A stretch of 64,000 bases of DNA, from positions 156,056 to 220,055 of the forward strand of contig LLCB01000063.1 in assembly GCA_001414345.1 (NCBI GenBank), read 5' to 3'. How positions within the stretch are numbered: the stretch's first letter is position 1; each line of letters starts with the position of its first letter. This document shows positions 62,139 through 64,000 of the stretch, one piece after another. A program made the position numbers and the translations under genes. The notes below the pieces were generated by a model. The model did no database searches. It was not told where the DNA came from and worked only from the letters and a program-made list of their open reading frames with translations. This DNA comes from Hymenoscyphus infarciens (taxonomy: Eukaryota; Ascomycota; Leotiomycetes; Helotiales; Helotiaceae).

Positions 62139-64000
62139 TATATATACCTACTCGCTTTTACTTAAACCTAGTTTAAATCAGTATTAAATCGATTTTAATA
62201 GGTTTAGAATAGGTTTAGAATAAGTTTTAAATAGGTTCTAAATAGGTTCTAAACCTATTTAGAACTTATTTAAAACTTATTTAGAAAGGTTCTAAATCTA
62301 TTCTAAATTAATTAGAATTATTAAATTAATTAGAGCTATAGCTAGCTATAGTTCAAAGAGGTTCTAAACCTATTTAGAGAGGTTCTAAACCTATTCCAAA
62401 TTAATTAGAATTATTAAATTAATTAAAGCTATAGCTAGCTATAGTTTAGAGAGGTTCTAAACCTATTCAAAGAGGTTCTAAACCTATTCTAAACCTATTC
62501 TAAATAGTTCTAAGTAGCTTAAGCTATTCTATTATAACTAATACTAGCTTTAGTATATACTAGCTATATTTTAGTAGTATATTAATATCTAAAAAGTACT
62601 TAAAAGAAAAAATAAAAAGTCTAAAAAGAGTATTTTTTTTTAAAAAGTAATTTAAATAACTTTTTATATATTAACTTTAATTAGTACTTAGTAATTATAT
62701 ATTAATAATCTTTAAAATTAGAGCTATAAATATATAAAAAATAAAGGTTATATAACTAACGTAGGTTATATAGTAGAGTATAGCTTTTATACTAAGATTA
62801 TTCTTACTAAATATAGTATATTATATATAACTAGCTATATAACTACTAAGACCTAGTATATAAGCTACCTCTACCTTTAAATTTAACTTTAACTTTAACT
62901 TTAACTTCGACTTCTACTTCTACTTTAATATTAATACTTTACTTTAATAATAATAATAATAATAATAACTATCTATTACTATTATATTATATTCCCTACT
63001 TAGTATTAGTATTAGGCTACTTATTAGTATTATAATCTAGGTTATATTTATTATATTTACTACTCTAGTTAATTCTATATTATTAAATAATATTAGCTAG
63101 TATAAGTACTTTACTACTAACTAGTAAGGGTTTTAAGATAAAGTTAAATCTAGTTTAACTCTAACTTAAGGTAATTTAGACTAATTCTAAAAGCATATTT
63201 AAGCTAGTTTATAAACTAGATTAAAGTAGTTTAAAATAATTTAAGAACTAGGTTAAATATACTTTAAAACTAACTTAAGATAATTTATAGTAGTAAAACC
63301 TAACTTATTTTAGTAAGTCGAACTCGTTTTAGTAAGTTAAACTAGGTTATAAACTAGGTTAAGTAAGTTAAGTTAGTATTAGATACTAGTTTAACTTAAT
63401 TCTAAACCTATCTTAAACTAGTAACTTAGTATTAGAGTAGCCTTAAATTAGTACTAAAAACTAATTATAAGTGAATATATATAAAAAAAGACTAAAATTA
63501 TATAATTAGGTATATATTATATAGCTATACTACTCTTATATAATATACTTAAATACCTAAGTTCTACTTCTACTAATTCTACTAATTCTACTAATTCTAC
63601 TAATTCTACTAATTCTACTAATTCTACTAATTCTACTAATTATTCTACTAAATATTCTATTAACCTAAATAATATTATCTCTATATATATATTTTAATAT
63701 AATTAGTTTAATTAGTTAGTTAGTTAGTTAGTTAGTTAGAAACTATAAAGTATATATATTAGTTTAAGAAGTAAGAGTAGAAATAGTATATATTATAAAA
63801 GTAATAGTAATAATAATAGTAATAACGTAGATAATAAATCTAATACTTCTAATTTATTAGATAACTAATTTAAAGCTTCTTATTTACTCTACTAAAAGTC
63901 TAACTATAAAATATACTTATATTAGTTAATATTATTTAATAATATAGAATTAACTAGAGTAGTAAATATAATAAATATAACCTAGATTATAATAATAATA
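62139..64000 (+). mobile_element. TA-element type 2, copy G, running off the window
   Basis: It starts TATATATACCTACTCGCTTT, which equals the copy E start after C-to-T and G-to-A changes, and is preceded by TA (62,137-62,138). Type-2 subterminal GAGGTTCTAAACC repeats run to 62,500 and the core starts near 62,590. It is split at 63,109 by a type-1 element. The right end lies beyond the window. Confidence 0.85.
63109..64000 (+). mobile_element. TA-element type 1, copy H, partial, inside copy G
   Basis: It starts CTTTACTACTAACTAGTAAG after TA (63,107-63,108). It follows copy F closely through the TTCTACTAA array (63,566-63,650) and the TTAG run. The remaining half lies outside the window. So a type-1 element has inserted into a type-2 core. 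Confidence 0.85.

Noticed and set aside
13584..64000. Regional centromere
   Set aside because: AT-rich, transposon-filled DNA without genes is compatible with a centromere, but nothing here separates it from an ordinary RIP-affected block. CENP-A data would be needed.

Overview
The window looks like nuclear DNA of a filamentous ascomycete. My best guess is Leotiomycetes/Helotiales, from the look of the proteins only. It has short introns (52-113 bp, one of 244 bp), GT..AG sites and CTGAC-type branch points. It splits into two compartments. Bases 1 to about 12,850 are ordinary gene-dense sequence. From about 12,850 to the end the DNA is extremely AT-rich and made almost entirely of transposable elements decayed by C-to-T change on both strands. 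This fits repeat-induced point mutation (RIP): CAA (Gln) has become TAA, TGG (Trp) has become TAG, and Asp has become Asn in reverse-transcriptase active sites.

Gene compartment, left to right: a gene-free stretch with weak 180-210 bp repeats; a secreted ureohydrolase (agmatinase type, +); a LaeA-like SAM methyltransferase (-); a spacer with one doubtful small gene; clathrin light chain (+); the Hsp90 co-chaperone Cdc37 (-), convergent with clathrin light chain across an inverted-repeat hairpin; and a mitochondrial half-size ABC transporter of the Mdl1 type (+), divergent from Cdc37. I worked out exon boundaries from splice motifs and reading frame. These genes have unrelated housekeeping or regulatory roles and do not form a pathway.

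Transposon compartment: I recognise three Ty1/copia families. Copia-1 has LTRs of about 365-455 bp, copia-2 of about 500 bp, and copia-3 of about 185 bp. There is also a 4.0 kb LTR element without recognisable pol, a Tc1/mariner element, and a family of about 1.6-2.0 kb TA-flanked elements that I cannot assign to a named group ('TA-element' types 1 and 2). They are nested up to four levels deep: copia-2 copy I (39,685 to beyond 62,138) contains a TA-element (42,277-53,773), which contains copia-1 copy II (42,628-52,513), which contains two more TA-elements (43,184-45,221 and 47,804-49,383). Several insertions can be checked against an uninterrupted homologous site in this same window, which fixes their ends and target duplications.

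The TA-element family is the most likely undescribed item. It has a 2-bp target duplication (TA, once AA), imperfect terminal inverted repeats, a subterminal array of about 30-bp repeats, a microsatellite-rich core, and two different sets of ends around a shared core. No intact gene is seen after Mdl1.
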